Shown here: one piece after another, positions 30,379 to 40,425 of the stretch
Layout of the letters: each line of letters begins with the position of its first letter
How positions within the stretch are numbered: the first letter of the stretch is position 1
Assembly (NCBI GenBank): GCA_039090855.1
Contig: CM077006.1
Location: 53,205,336 to 53,269,335, forward strand
DNA: 64,000 bases
Reading direction: 5' to 3'
DNA from: Macrothele yani
Lineage: Eukaryota; Arthropoda; Arachnida; Araneae; Macrothelidae
The notes under the pieces: generated by a model
Database searches by the model: none
What the model saw: only the letters and a program-made list of their open reading frames with translations
What the model was told of the DNA's origin: nothing
Translations under genes and position numbers: made by a program

Positions 30379-30793
30379 TACGTCTACGCCCTGGCGGAGA
30401 CACTATACCTTATTTTAAGCAGAGAAGATTTTAAAGCAGTTTTTCGTCGTGAGAGGTATCAGACTGCAACAGACTTTTTTCAATCGAAGCGCAGATGTTA
30501 CTGCAAATACATTCAAAACAGAAATATACACTAACGCTAATAAGTGACAAAATCTTTACCATATGCAAAACATTTCCCACCAAAAGGTCTATCCTGTGTG
30601 TATTATTATAATAGTGACATTATTTTTTTTGTATATATACACTCATCGTCAAAAAAAAAAAAAAATAGATGCACCCAGACGGAAACAAGCTACAGGAATA
30701 AAACTCGGTGGACAGGTTTGACATCGCGAGACACGCAAATGATTCAAGGATCACGCTCAGCCGCGCAAGTGATGCAAGAAAAGAGGGGTCGTA
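30379..30793. other. gene-free stretch with a stray transposon end
   Basis: TATACACTCATCGTC followed by an A-run at about 30637-30665 resembles the outer end of another TA-targeting element. It has no partner in the window. Confidence 0.35.
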
Positions 30794-31895
30794 GCTCTGA
30801 GTGGCCACCTTATTATGACCACCTGACAGTTTTAAGCAAATGAGCTATGGCTGCACGCTGTTGCAGCCAGAAGGCGAGGCTAGTATAAAAAGGGAAATCT
30901 TAGTGCTTGCGACAGTAGTAGAAGTGATTTTTTGGTGACGAGATGAGTACAAAAATGCGATTTTACGGACTTTCAACGTGGGATGATTGTAGGAGCTCGG
31001 AGCCACGGAGCGAGTAACACCGAAAACGCCGCATTCATGAAATCTTCCAGAGCAGCTGTTGTTAAAGTGTTTAAAGACTGAACTGTCAGCCAAAAAACTG
31101 GATCTCTACGTGCAACGTGTGGTCGTCATCGACTACTGACTGCTCGGGCGGAACGGAGAGTGTCCAGACTGGTAACAGACAACAGAAGGGCAACAGTGCA
31201 GCAAATTACAGACCATCTTCATCAAGGATCCCGTCAAATGATCTCTGCACGCACTGTTCGCCGTACACTGCAGCCGAAGGCCTGTTCGAACACCTTTGCT
31301 GTCTGCAGTTAACAAGAGAAAACGTCTCCAGTTTGCACAGGAGCACAAGGATTGGACAGTCGATAATTGGAAACAAATTATGTGGTCCGATGAATCACGT
31401 TTTCAGTTGCACCATGCCGATGGCCGAATGAGAATTTGGCGGAAACAGCACGAAAGCATGGACCCCAAAAGCATTGCTACAACCCTTCAAGCTAGTGGAG
31501 GCAACGTTATGGTTTGGAGAATGTTTTCCTGGCATGCATCCTATCCTGTCATGTGGGTGGTTTATCCCAATGGCGATGGCTACTTTCAACAAGATAATGC
31601 GTCCTGCCATAGTGCTCGTATTGTACAGGATTGGTTTCAAGAACATCTCCAGATCTCAACCCCATTAAGAATTTGTGGGATGAAGTCGAACGAGCCATCA
31701 GACAGCTGGATCCACAATCCTGCAATCTCACACTCCTGGAAAGTGCTATTCATCAAGCATGGTCTCAGATTCCACAAACCACCTATCAACATCTCGTGGA
31801 GTCCATGCCACGAAGAATCGACGCAGTATTAAAGGCAAAAAGGTGGCCCAAGGAAATACTGAATTGGGTGGTCATAATAAAGTGGCCCCTCAGTG
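30794..31895 (+). mobile_element. complete Tc1-like element with TA-flanked TIRs
   Basis: The left end GCTCTGAGTGGCCACCTTAT and the right end (reverse complement CACTGAGGGGCCACTTTATT) share an inverted repeat of about 31 bp through ATGACCACC. TA lies at 30792-30793 and 31896-31897. Length is 1102 bp. Confidence 0.85.
30943..31862 (+). pseudogene. Tc1-like transposase, catalytic region partly deleted
   Basis: ATG at 30943 and stop at 31860 after GGPRKY. The N-terminal HTH frame shifts at once (RTFNVGMIVGARSHGASNTE readable). HTH2 (MISARTVRRTLQ) follows. The frame 31296-31640 holds NKRKRLQFAQEHKDWTVDNW, WSDESRFQLHHADGRMRIWR and FQQDNASCHSARIVQDWFQE. About 40 bp are then missing before SPDLNPIKNLWDEVERAIRQ in another frame, and the final catalytic Glu in NPIEHLW has become Lys (NPIKNLW). 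The C-terminal LVESMPRRIDAVLKAK is normal. The copy is inactive. Confidence 0.8.
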
Positions 31896-32060
31896 TATAT
31901 TACAGTGTATATACTGCATTGACAAAAGTCACCGGACACTCCTTCAAAAGCAAATGAACGGATCCGTTGCATTGTTGAGATGCGCGGTACAGCTGCAAAA
32001 ATTATAAAAGCAACGCCTGCAGCTGAACGCCATCATATCGCACTGTGAGGCTGAGTGAAA

Positions 32061-33159
32061 ATGTCACGGCGGGAAAGTACTGACTTTGAGAAAGGAAAGA
32101 TTGTTGGATGTTATATTAGTGGGTTGTCCATAAGTGAAACCGAGAGGCGTTTAAACATTCTTAAGTCAACTGGTTTGGATGTACTGAATAAATGGAAGAC
32201 ACATGGCGTTCCTGAAGCAGCAAAACGTGCTGTCAGACCAAAGAAATCAATGATAGAGGACGTCGAAACCTCAGGAGAGTCGTTACAGCTAATCGACGGA
32301 GTACTGCACAAAACCTCAGTGTACAGGTGAGTAAAAATGCTGGAAATTTCGTATGTACACGTACCATTCGCAGAGAACTTCTTTCCATCGGCTTCCGTGG
32401 TCGTGCGGCTGCTCATAAGCATTTCATCTCCACTCGGAATGCTACTCGTTGTTTAGCATGGTGTAAAGAACATTTATCGTGGACCGTAGATCAATGGAAA
32501 CGGGTCCTATGGACTGATGAATCTAGATACACGATGCATCGGTCTGATGGCCTTGTGTGGGTATGGCGGCAGCCGGGGGAACGCTATTTACCACAGTGTA
32601 CTGTTCCTACGGTGAAGTTTGGAGCTGGCAGTGTACTGTTCCTACGGTGAAGTTTGGAGCTGGCAGTGTACTGTTCCTACGGTGAAGTTTGGAGCTGGCA
32701 GTGTACTCGTGTGATGGTGTTTTTCGTGGTATGGTCCTGGACCGCTGGTTATCGTGGACAAGCCGGTTAACCAGCATGTCTACCTCGATATTCTGGACAA
32801 TTATATCCTACCAACTGTGTGGCAATGGTATGAAACCGAGCCTTGTTGCTACCAGCAGGACAGTGCACCGAGCCATAAAGCAAGTACTGTTACGGTGAGG
32901 TTTGACGACAAATTCCGTATCGTGTGTGGACTGGCCAGCACATAGCCCTGATCATAATCCCATAGAGCACCTGTGGGACGAATTAGAGCGCCGCATAAGA
33001 AGTTTGGAACCAAGGACTACTACTAAGCAACAGTTAGCGGCAGCATTATGTACTGAATGGAAGCGCATGCCTATCACTATGTTCCAAAACCTTGTGGAAA
33101 GCATGTCCCAAAGGATCAGTGCATGCATTAAGGCCAAAGGTGGACCAACACCGTGCTAA
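32061..33159 (+). pseudogene. Tc1-like transposase (DD34E) with 35-bp triplication
   Basis: ATG at 32061 (MSRRESTDFEKGKIVGCYIS), stop at 33157 after GGPTPC. HTH1 is intact, and a frameshift near 32255 precedes HTH2 (VCTRTIRRELLSIGFRGRAA). The frame 32327-32650 continues through WKRVLWTDESRYTMHRSDGL (first Asp intact) and PTVKFGAGSV. There a 35-bp unit is present three times and throws the frame. Beyond it QQDSAPSHKASTVTVRFDD gives the second Asp and [20 protein letters not shown] the Glu, with 34 residues between them by my count. The four frame changes are all small, so the copy looks younger than the 7 kb sister. Confidence 0.85.
32600..32704 (+). repeat. 35-bp unit repeated three times
   Basis: ACTGTTCCTACGGTGAAGTT followed by TGGAGCTGGCAGTGT is present at 32600, 32635 and 32670 without any difference. 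The sister element near 7575 has one unit. 35 is not a multiple of 3, so the frame is lost. Confidence 0.95.
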
Positions 33160-33368
33160 TGTAATGTCAATAAATGTTACGTCGTGTTTCTCTTCTAGGT
33201 GTCCGGTGACGTTTGTCAATATAGTGTATATTTTAAATGAAAATGAAGCCACTCAAAACTGGGTACCAAACTATCAACCATAAAAAGAAAAACTAATCAC
33301 TGTACAACCAAACCCATGAAATTAAATTAAATAACAAATAAAAATATGATACTCTATGAAATTAAATA

Positions 33369-34801
33369 CACTGGCGGAAAGGGAAAAAAGAACACCAAGA
33401 AGGAATTGGCGGACGATCATGAAATTTACATATGTTAATGGGGTGGAGTTTACGTAGGTGTGATGTTAATTTCGGGACCAACCGGTGAGCGCTTACGCCA
33501 CAGCACGGCATAATATGCAAATTATCGTCGGTGGTATTTAAGGAGTACGGCGAAGTGAATATAATCAATCGTCGGCGTACGGACACGTGCGAAGACCCTG
33601 AAGAAGCTACAATGCCTGGACATGGAAGGCGTGTACGATTTCAGCAGTTATCGGACTTTGAGCGCGGTCGTCTAGTCGGACTCCGCGAGGCCGAGTGGTC
33701 GTATCGTCGTATTGCGGAGCGAATTGGACGGGAAGTATCGGTGGTGGTACGATGGTGGCGTAGATGGTCCGAGGAACATTCCCACACGATAAGACGTGGA
33801 ACCGGGAGTCACAGACGGACTGATGAGCAGACCGATCGACGCATAAGAAGAGCGGCGTTGTCAAGCAGAACATCCACGGCGACGCAAATCCGAGCTACCG
33901 TTGCACCTGAGGTAACTGTGCGAACAATCCGCAACCATCTACTGAATGCAGGACTACGTGCACGTGTGCCTCTGGCATGTGTACCTCTGACTCCAGCCCA
34001 CCGTCAGGAACGGCTGCAGTGGTGTCACCAACGTCTGCACTGGAGAACGCAATGGCGATCTGTCGTGTTCAGTGATAAAAGCAGATTCTGCTTGGGAGCC
34101 TCCGATGGCCGTATGCGTGTTCGCAGACGCACAGGGGAGCGTCTCCACCCTTTTCGCATCCGCCAGCGGCACACAGGGGCTACACCTGCCCTCCTGGTCT
34201 GGGGAGCGATCAGCTATCACTCCTGTACACAACTAGTGTTTGTACCGGGTACGTTAAGCAGCACCTCCTACATCAACAACATCATTCAGCCCGTTGTTGT
34301 GCCATTTGTAAGGTCGGTCCATCGTGGTGTTTTCCAGCAAGATAACGCACGCCCACACACGGCACGTGCAACGCAACATGTACTTCAGGGAGTGATACAA
34401 CTTCCATGGCCTGCATGTTCACCGGATTTGTCCCCCATTGAGCACGTGTGGGATTTTATGGGACAACGACTTATCCAGTCTCCACGGCCAGCCACGAACA
34501 TCCCCGATTTATGCGTCCAGGTTGAGGATGCTTGGAACTCAATACCCCAAACTTACATCCAACACCTGTACGACAGACTCCATGCCAGAATTGCACAGTG
34601 TAACGCAGTTCATGGCGGTTCAACCTCGTACTAACCATGTTACATGGAAATGTTATTTTACAGTTTACCAGCAAATACAGCTGTATTTTGCCATAATGTT
34701 TTGATCACGTTATCCTCTGTATTCCGTTATTATGCTGTATAAATTTCGTTGGTATCAGACGTCTCCTTCTTGGTGTTTTCTTTTTTCACTTTCCGCCAGT
34801 G
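33369..34801 (+). mobile_element. complete Tc1-like element with open transposase
   Basis: The ends CACTGGCGGAAAGGGAAAAA at 33369 and CACTGGCGGAAAGTGAAAAA (reverse complement, to 34801) continue through AACACCAAGAAGG, about 36 bp. TA flanks at 33367-33368 and 34802-34803. Length is 1433 bp. An inverted second copy lies at 49232-50657. Confidence 0.93.
33612..34634 (+). CDS. Tc1-like transposase, open full length, 340 residues
   Basis: The start at 33612 (MPGHGRRVRFQQLSDFERGR) was chosen over an upstream ATG at 33531 because 340 residues is the family norm and this start begins the HTH domain. HTH1 is WSYRRIAERIGREVSVVVRW, a basic linker follows (RRTDEQTDRRIRRAAL), HTH2 is VTVRTIRNHLLNAGLRARVP, then FSDKSRFCLGASDGRMRVRR (first Asp; the usual Glu after it is Lys), FQQDNARPHTARATQHVLQG (second Asp) and SPDLSPIEHVWDFMGQRL (Glu). 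I count only 32 residues between the last two acidic residues, against 34 in classical Tc1. The protein would bind the element ends and cut and paste it at TA. It is the only intact transposase seen here, so it might still be active. Confidence 0.85.
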   Translation: MPGHGRRVRFQQLSDFERGRLVGLREAEWSYRRIAERIGREVSVVVRWWRRWSEEHSHTIRRGTGSHRRTDEQTDRRIRRAALSSRTSTATQIRATVAPEVTVRTIRNHLLNAGLRARVPLACVPLTPAHRQERLQWCHQRLHWRTQWRSVVFSDKSRFCLGASDGRMRVRRRTGERLHPFRIRQRHTGATPALLVWGAISYHSCTQLVFVPGTLSSTSYINNIIQPVVVPFVRSVHRGVFQQDNARPHTARATQHVLQGVIQLPWPACSPDLSPIEHVWDFMGQRLIQSPRPATNIPDLCVQVEDAWNSIPQTYIQHLYDRLHARIAQCNAVHGGSTSY

Positions 34802-34834
34802 TATATCATAATACTATCATCATCTCCTTACACT

Positions 34835-35035
34835 GCTGCTGCTCAAACATTATTATTGTTCAGTTCTCATCGGACACATACACACGCCACACGCTCTGAC
34901 CTCAGGATGATGCCAACCATGCTCTTGCGAGAGAGAAGATATCACGTTAAGTTTGAAAAATGCTAAGGAGAACAAACTCAAATTTACATAGAGAAAGAAA
35001 CTAAAAGGGAAAGTTAAATAAGGGTATATGTCACA
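34835..35035. repeat. copy of the 10.5-10.9 kb insertion's end
   Basis: GAGAGAAGATATCACGTTAA, AGAAAGAAACTAAAAGGGAA and the closing TATGTCACA match 10830-10925. Confidence 0.65.
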
Positions 35036-35700
35036 GAAGATAATCTTTGGCGAAATTGCTCCTACTGGTTCACTTTTAAAAGTGATTTCTCTGTAGCCAT
35101 TTATTGTTTGCGCTGTATCACTTCAATTTTTATTGTTTTTAATAAACCAATGTACGACAAAATAAGAGAAAGCATTTATGCTCAGGGACGAATTGGCCCA
35201 CCGGGACACCGGTATATTTCCCGTTGGATCACTTGATAAATGGCACACATTTCTCGTATCCTCCTCGTCTGGATTGTTCGGAAAGAAGGAATAATTATTT
35301 TGGTAGTTATGAATAAGAACTTCATTTGAGCTTTACGCTATCAGTCTAAAATGTTATTGTGTTAAAAAAAATTGGCATTTCATTCTACCTACATAATTAT
35401 ATGGTGGGCGTTTGCTGTGAAATGGCAAAGCAAATTTCTCTCTACTTCAGCGAAAAATTTACCGCCTGACAAGTACGTTGTTATTCAGAGGCGTAGTTAG
35501 GCGGGAGCGGCTGCCCCGGGCGTAGCTCAAGGGAGGGCGCAAAACTCACTGTTTATAATTTGATTAAAATTTGAATTTAAACTTTTGCTCCAATTTCTTG
35601 TACAGTTTTTTTTTTCGTGCCATACTTTGTCATTTGTCCATTTACAGTTAGCTTATAATATACTTCGCTAGTTTTGGTAACCTTGGGAAATTAAAATTCA
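35036..35700. other. gene-free stretch
   Basis: Nothing recognisable, apart from a GC-rich patch at 35490-35540 resembling the GGGGCC-rich repeats at 61.5 and 62.9 kb in composition only. Confidence 0.4.
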
Positions 35701-35749
35701 CGGTTCGTCCTCAAATTTTGCAAGGGATATCGGTTACTCATATTCAAAA

Positions 35750-36615
35750 ATGACGTACGTTTCAAGAGAAGAAAGTAGTTCGCATCGTTGAAGATTCTCT
35801 GGGGGCTATTTGAATCATTACTTGGGAGCCACGGTTTCCAGCTGCATTCGGGACGTTTATTTTATTGTGGTACCAAACGTCCCAAAACAGTTGGGGAAAA
35901 GCCGTACAGCCCGTTCCATTGTGCAGATCATCTGAAGATGCACCGGGTGTGTCAACACATCGTCCCACGTATGTTCACTGAAGATCAGTTGGCCATACGG
36001 ATGGAAATGGCGGGCGATTTCGCAACCGCCGCCGACCAAGACCCACAATTTCTTAGAAGAATCATAACGGGGGATGAAAAATGGTGCTTCCTATTTGACC
36101 CGCAGACTAAGCGGGCATCAGCTACGTGGAAATCGCCATCGAAATTCCGCCGAGATCGCAGCAAAGGCAAAATCATGCTAGAGTTCTTCGATATCCAGGG
36201 GATTATTCATTTTGAAATTATCCCTGAAGGACGCAGTGTCGAAAAGGGACTCCATCTGGACGGACATCATGCAACGTCTACGTGAGTCAATCAGCAAGAA
36301 GAAGCCACAACTGTGAGGCCATCAATCGTGGGTGCTGTTGCACGACAATGCACAAGCACACAGTACCCTCCTCGTTCGTGAGTTTCTCGCCGAAACAAGA
36401 ACTGTTATCTTCCCACACCCACTGTACTCACCTGAACTCTCGCCCTGCAACTTCCACCTCTTCCCTCAGCTAACACGTCGACTTCAGGGGCGTCGGTTTT
36501 CGAGCGCATCGCTGGTTGCACTGAAAGACATTGCAAAGAATCGGTTCCAGAAGTGCTTTGACAAACTCCACGGTCGCAGGCAGAAGCGTGTTGTAGCAAG
36601 AGGGGTTTTATTTTG
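35750..36615 (+). pseudogene. mariner transposase, catalytic Asp lost
   Basis: The N-terminal third is frame-broken (from 35750). The frame 35788-36282 is open across HRVCQHIVPRMFTEDQLAIR and GDEKWCFLFDPQTKRASATW (first Asp), then DIQGIIHFEIIPEGRSV. After a frame change, 36332-36613 has LLHDNAQAHSTLLVREFLAE (second Asp) and LYSPELSPCNFHLFPQLTRR. In mariner DD34D elements the third Asp sits in the PCDF/PSDY box; here it is Asn (PCNF), with 34 residues between. The terminus GRRQKRVVARGVLF is usual. The DNA-binding half is largely gone. Confidence 0.85.
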
Positions 36616-36779
36616 AATGAGGATGGGCTTCAGCTTTGTAACTCTAACTATCTATGGACTTACGGACCCAGTCCGGGAAATTCAGGTACCTACCTCGTAT
36701 AATCCGTATTGAGTAGAGTTCTTATCAAAGGACTTGTTTAATTAATTATCTACGAATGTCTTTTCTACGTTTTGAAGAA

Positions 36780-37385
36780 GGCTATTTGTTAGTTTTCGTA
36801 ACATACATTTCAGGTGCTGCTGGAAGTAAGTAGCTGTTCTTATTTCTGGATGTTGATAGTAAGTAGCTGTTCTTATTTCTGGATGTTGATAGTAAGTAGC
36901 TGTTCTTATTTCTGGATGTTGGTAGTAAGTAGCTGTTCTTATTTCTGGATGTTGATAGTAAGTAGCTGTTCTTATTTCTGGATGTTGGTAGTAAGTAGCT
37001 GTTCTTATTTCTGGATGTTGATAGTAAGTAGCTGTTCTTATTTCTGGATGTTGATAGTAAGTAGCTGTTCTTATTTCTGGATGTTGGTAGTAAGTAGCTG
37101 TTCTTATTTCTGGATGTTGATAGTAAGTAGCTGTTCTTATTTCTGGATGTTGATAGTAAGTAGCTGTTCTTATTTCTGGATGTTGGTAGTAAGTAGCTGT
37201 TCTTATTTCTGGATGTTGGTAGTAAGTAGCTGTTCTTATTTCTGGATGTTTTATCGATTGCAGAGATCCGGATAATCCTTTTTCTAACTGGTTCTACTGA
37301 CTGAATAATTTTGATAAATTTTATTTGCGTCGGAAATGATTCAAAAGACGTGCTCGTTACAACCGAAAATTCAGTGTCATCTTCC
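36780..37385. repeat. dispersed repeat Z, copy with expanded minisatellite
   Basis: Flanks TTTTCGTAACATACATTTCA and GATTCAAAAGACGTGCTCGT recur at 40195-40425 and (second flank only) at 52080-52185. Function unknown. No coding evidence outside the repeats. Confidence 0.8.
36826..37250. repeat. 33-bp minisatellite, about 13 units
   Basis: The unit TAGTAAGTAGCTGTTCTTAT plus TTCTGGATGTTGA is repeated near-perfectly. The only frequent variation is TTGATAG against TTGGTAG, in the order A A G A G A A G A A G G. 33 bp is 11 codons, so both strands stay open (SRNKNSYLLPT repeats on minus, SSCSYFWMLIV on plus). Neither frame has other evidence of coding. Confidence 0.95.
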
Positions 37386-37397
37386 TTGAATGAAACC

Positions 37398-37745
37398 ATT
37401 GAATGAAATACGGGATAACAGCATTGTACAATACAAATTTTGAAGATGTGAATCCGTTTATTGGTGTAAATATGACATGGATGTTAAGTCAGATAATATC
37501 CGAAAACTTGAAAATTTCGTCCTCCTGGAGCGGGAATAGAACCCGCGTTTCCCGGATAGCTCCCGGTATGCTAACCACACACCACCCAGAATTACCAAGT
37601 TTCAAGTTTCCGATTAATAACATTCAAAAATTTTCAAGTTTTCGGATATTTTCTGACTTTACATCCATGTCATATTTACACCAATAAACGGATTCACATC
37701 TTTCAAATTTTAATTGTACAATGTTGTAATCCCGTATTTCATTCA
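37398..37745. repeat. imperfect palindrome around a tRNA-like core (family F)
   Basis: Arm 37398-37520 (GAATGAAATACGGGAT, TTTATTGGTGTAAATATGAC) and arm 37620-37745 are inverted copies. Between them, on the minus strand, lies a tRNA-like segment (GGGTGGTGTGTGGTTAGCAT, box B CGCGGGTTCTATTCCCGC). Confidence 0.8.
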
Positions 37746-37869
37746 TCGATACTCTGCGCCTCGGGACAATCACATGAATGAATTAAAATCTCCAGATTCG
37801 CTACTTATGAATGCCGGTTGCTTTATTATTATTATGAATATAATCTGTGATGATGGTTGTATTCATATT

Positions 37870-38048
37870 AATTGGAAACTTGAAATTTGGCCGTTCTGGG
37901 TGGTGCAGTGGTTAGCATACTCGGGCGCTATCCGAGAGACGCGGGTTCGGTTCCCACTCTAGGACGACGAAATTTTCAAGTTTTCGGATATTATGTGACT
38001 TTACTTCCATGTCATATTTACACCAACAAACGGATTCGCATCTTTCTT
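37870..38048 (+). mobile_element. tRNA-headed SINE-like repeat, family F
   Basis: CTGGGTGGTGCAGTGGTTAG and GCGGGTTCGGTTCCC are boxes A and B. The tail TTTTCAAGTTTTCGGATATT to CAAACGGATTCGCATCTTTC matches both arms of the nearby palindrome. Confidence 0.75.
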
Positions 38049-38049
38049 G

Positions 38050-38885
38050 TTTAACTGTTGTTTATGTAATCTCTTTGAAGTTATCATCTTAACCCCACAG
38101 AGGAAGACAGAAGGACGGCTACGCGGTGGCTGATTAGTTAAAAAACTAAGTTCGGTTCGAAAACCTGAGATAAAGTCTCAGGCCAGACACGTGGACGTGA
38201 TATTTATTCTTCAATTGTTATTATCCTTCATTGTTTGGGACCGGTAGTTGGCTTTCTACGAAATGACGTTAGTGAGGAAATGGCAGTAAGTCTTTTTCCC
38301 CTGAATTAATACGAAATCTCATTAACTGATCTCAGCCAACGGAGATGGTCTCGTTACTGTTTGTGTGTTCCTGCGTGAGTTGACTCGACGTACGCAGTTG
38401 GAATTCAGATTTGTCAGTTAACACTTTACTCCATTATACGAAACCAGCTTAACTTATTACTTATGGATGAGACACTACACAGAACGTCGAATTTCGAAAA
38501 GATGTGTTCGCTGCATGAACAAGTAGCAGAAAAGATGCAAATTATGTTTAACGGAAGCTTCGCGGATTGGCAAGTTAATGGGTTGGTGTTGTTGTTTAAT
38601 AACGCAAGAGACACGAGTGGTCAAGGAACTCCATCTAGCTAGCGAGAAGGAGAAAAAAGAGAATGTTCCACTGAATGAAATATATTACAAAATCTCAGTC
38701 TGAAAGAGGAGAGAAGAACTGGGCAAAAGTCGAAAAGATTAAAGCATAAAAATGGCGCTCAATTGCTTAACTACTATTGAGCGTGGTAAAGCGATGTTAA
38801 AGGGACTTGTTCTTGATCTTATGTAGAGGATTTTAGGAAGGGAATGTCTGACCCCAGGTCTTAAACAACCCTTAGAAATAGGAAG
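38050..38885. other. gene-free stretch
   Basis: A GTTCGGTTCGAAAACC motif near 38150 is box-B-like without a matching box A. No gene is recognised. Confidence 0.4.
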
Positions 38886-38889
38886 CTAG

Positions 38890-39122
38890 GAGATTTGGGC
38901 TAGAGGTCGGATAGGAAAGTGACACGGAAGCGAAGTAGAAAGGGGGAGGAAGACGCCCTTATTTATTACCGGGGGCCAGTACCCGGGGTCCGACGGCTTA
39001 ACGTGCCCATCCGACGCACGACGGATAGTTAGTGGATCGAGCGTTCGTACCTGCCTGGGATCGAACCTGAGGTCCTTTCCGTGGTAGTCACGAACGTTGC
39101 CCACTAGGCCACCCGCGGCCCT
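38890..39122 (-). mobile_element. tRNA-derived SINE, family D
   Basis: Minus strand: GGCCTAGTGGGCAACGTTCG (box A region), AGGTTCGATCCCAGGCAGG (box B), then the body CTATCCGTCGTGCGTCGGAT, GGGCACGTTAAGCC, GGGTACTGGCCCCCGGTAAT and a pyrimidine-rich end. A plus-strand copy starts at 63822. Confidence 0.8.
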
Positions 39123-39282
39123 ATGTTAAAGGGACCTCGACATTAAGGCGTTAAAAACGGATTAAGAAAATAAGATTTTTAACTCAAATTTGCCAACAAA
39201 TAAGGAAGATAAGAGATGCGGGTGGAAAGAATAATAACTGTAAACAGCAAGAAGGGCAGGGAAGAGATCTTTCCAGTTCCTT

Positions 39283-39460
39283 TTTTTTTTGTAATGAAGG
39301 TTTAACGACCACCGTGAGCAACTCAGTGGGCTATAAGCAGCCGCCCGTCCCGACTTTAGGGCCAATGATTTCTGGGAATGAAGAGAGCCAGTGCCTTAAG
39401 ACAAACACTAAATCCATGTCTCACCGGGACTCGAACCCGGACCTATCTCGGACATAGTAT
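39283..39460 (-). mobile_element. tRNA-derived SINE, family A, head missing
   Basis: Tail and body (AAGGTTTAACGACCACCGTG, GCAACTCAGTGGGCTATAAG) and box B GGGTTCGAGTCCCGG are present on the minus strand. The outer head with box A is gone at about 39460. Confidence 0.8.
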
Positions 39461-40190
39461 TTAGCATGATGCCAAATTGAATTGAAAATTTGAAAGAGCT
39501 GAAGACGTATTCAGGATAGATGTGTTTTATATAATTTTAGACATACGTATAACACAAATTAGAGGAACATTCATCAGTATGACAAAAAAATCAAGAGAGT
39601 GCGCTTGAACTCTTTGTAGATAATTTATACTGTGCATCTTTCACATGCCTAGATCTTCGTGGGTGTGAAATAAAACGAGTGATTATAAAGTATAAATTTA
39701 TTTAGGTACAACGCGCTGCAGTTATTCGCGTCACTCAGGACCACACTGAGCCACAGTCCGGTACATACTAAGTGGAATTAAATCATAACAGCAAACAATA
39801 AGATTTACTAATTCCTGATATTGAAAGGTACTTCGGTAGTTGGATTAATAAATATTATTGTCGTAAAACCAATGAAAGGAGATATGTGAATAATAAAAAT
39901 AAGTATTTACTAAACTGTGACGGCAGCAATAGTAAGTATTTCGACTGTTTCTCTAGAGGTGCAAAGGTGGAAACCTTTTTTTTTTTCGCTATTTCTGCTT
40001 CCGTAAGAAGTGCTTGAAAAGTTTTTTAACTTATCATAACTTTTTCCATGAATAATGTTTTTCGCCTATTTTCAACTTCTCCATTATGCAAAATTCTTCC
40101 GCTAGCAGACGTGGGGTTACATCATGTTTCCTTCTATATTTCTTCCTTTAACTGTTCGATTTGAAGAACTCTTTGTCTCTGCTGCTATGA
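39461..40190. other. gene-free stretch
   Basis: AT-rich, nothing recognisable. Confidence 0.4.
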
Positions 40191-40194
40191 GAAA

Positions 40195-40425
40195 CTTTTG
40201 TGCGCCATTTGTTAATTTTCGTAACATGCTTTTTAGCCGCTGGTGGAACTAAATAGATGTTTCTATTTCTGGATGCTTTATCGATTGTAGAAACCGGTTG
40301 ATTGTTTCCCTAATCAGGTCTATTGACTTTTAATAGCTTTGATAAATTTTATTCACGTTAGAACGGATTCAAAAGACGTGCTCATTACAACCGAAAATTT
40401 TGTGTCACCTTTCTTGTTTTTCCTT
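40195..40425. repeat. dispersed repeat Z, unexpanded copy
   Basis: It aligns with 36780-37385 but holds a single unit-like stretch (AAATAGATGTTTCTATTTCT, GGATG) where the other copy has about 13 units. Confidence 0.8.

Larger units (their letters stand above)
31912..33225 (+). mobile_element. complete Tc1-like element (sister of 7.0-8.1 kb)
   Basis: The left end TACTGCATTGACAAAAGTCA and the right end (reverse complement CACTATATTGACAAACGTCA) continue to CCGGACAC, an inverted repeat of about 28 bp. TA lies at 31910-31911 on the left and just past the right end. It starts 16 bp after the previous Tc1 element ends. Confidence 0.85.

Noticed and set aside
36782..37399. 205-codon repeat protein
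   Set aside because: The frame exists because the unit is 33 bp long; the complementary strand is equally open, and the related copy at 40.2 kb has one unit and no frame.
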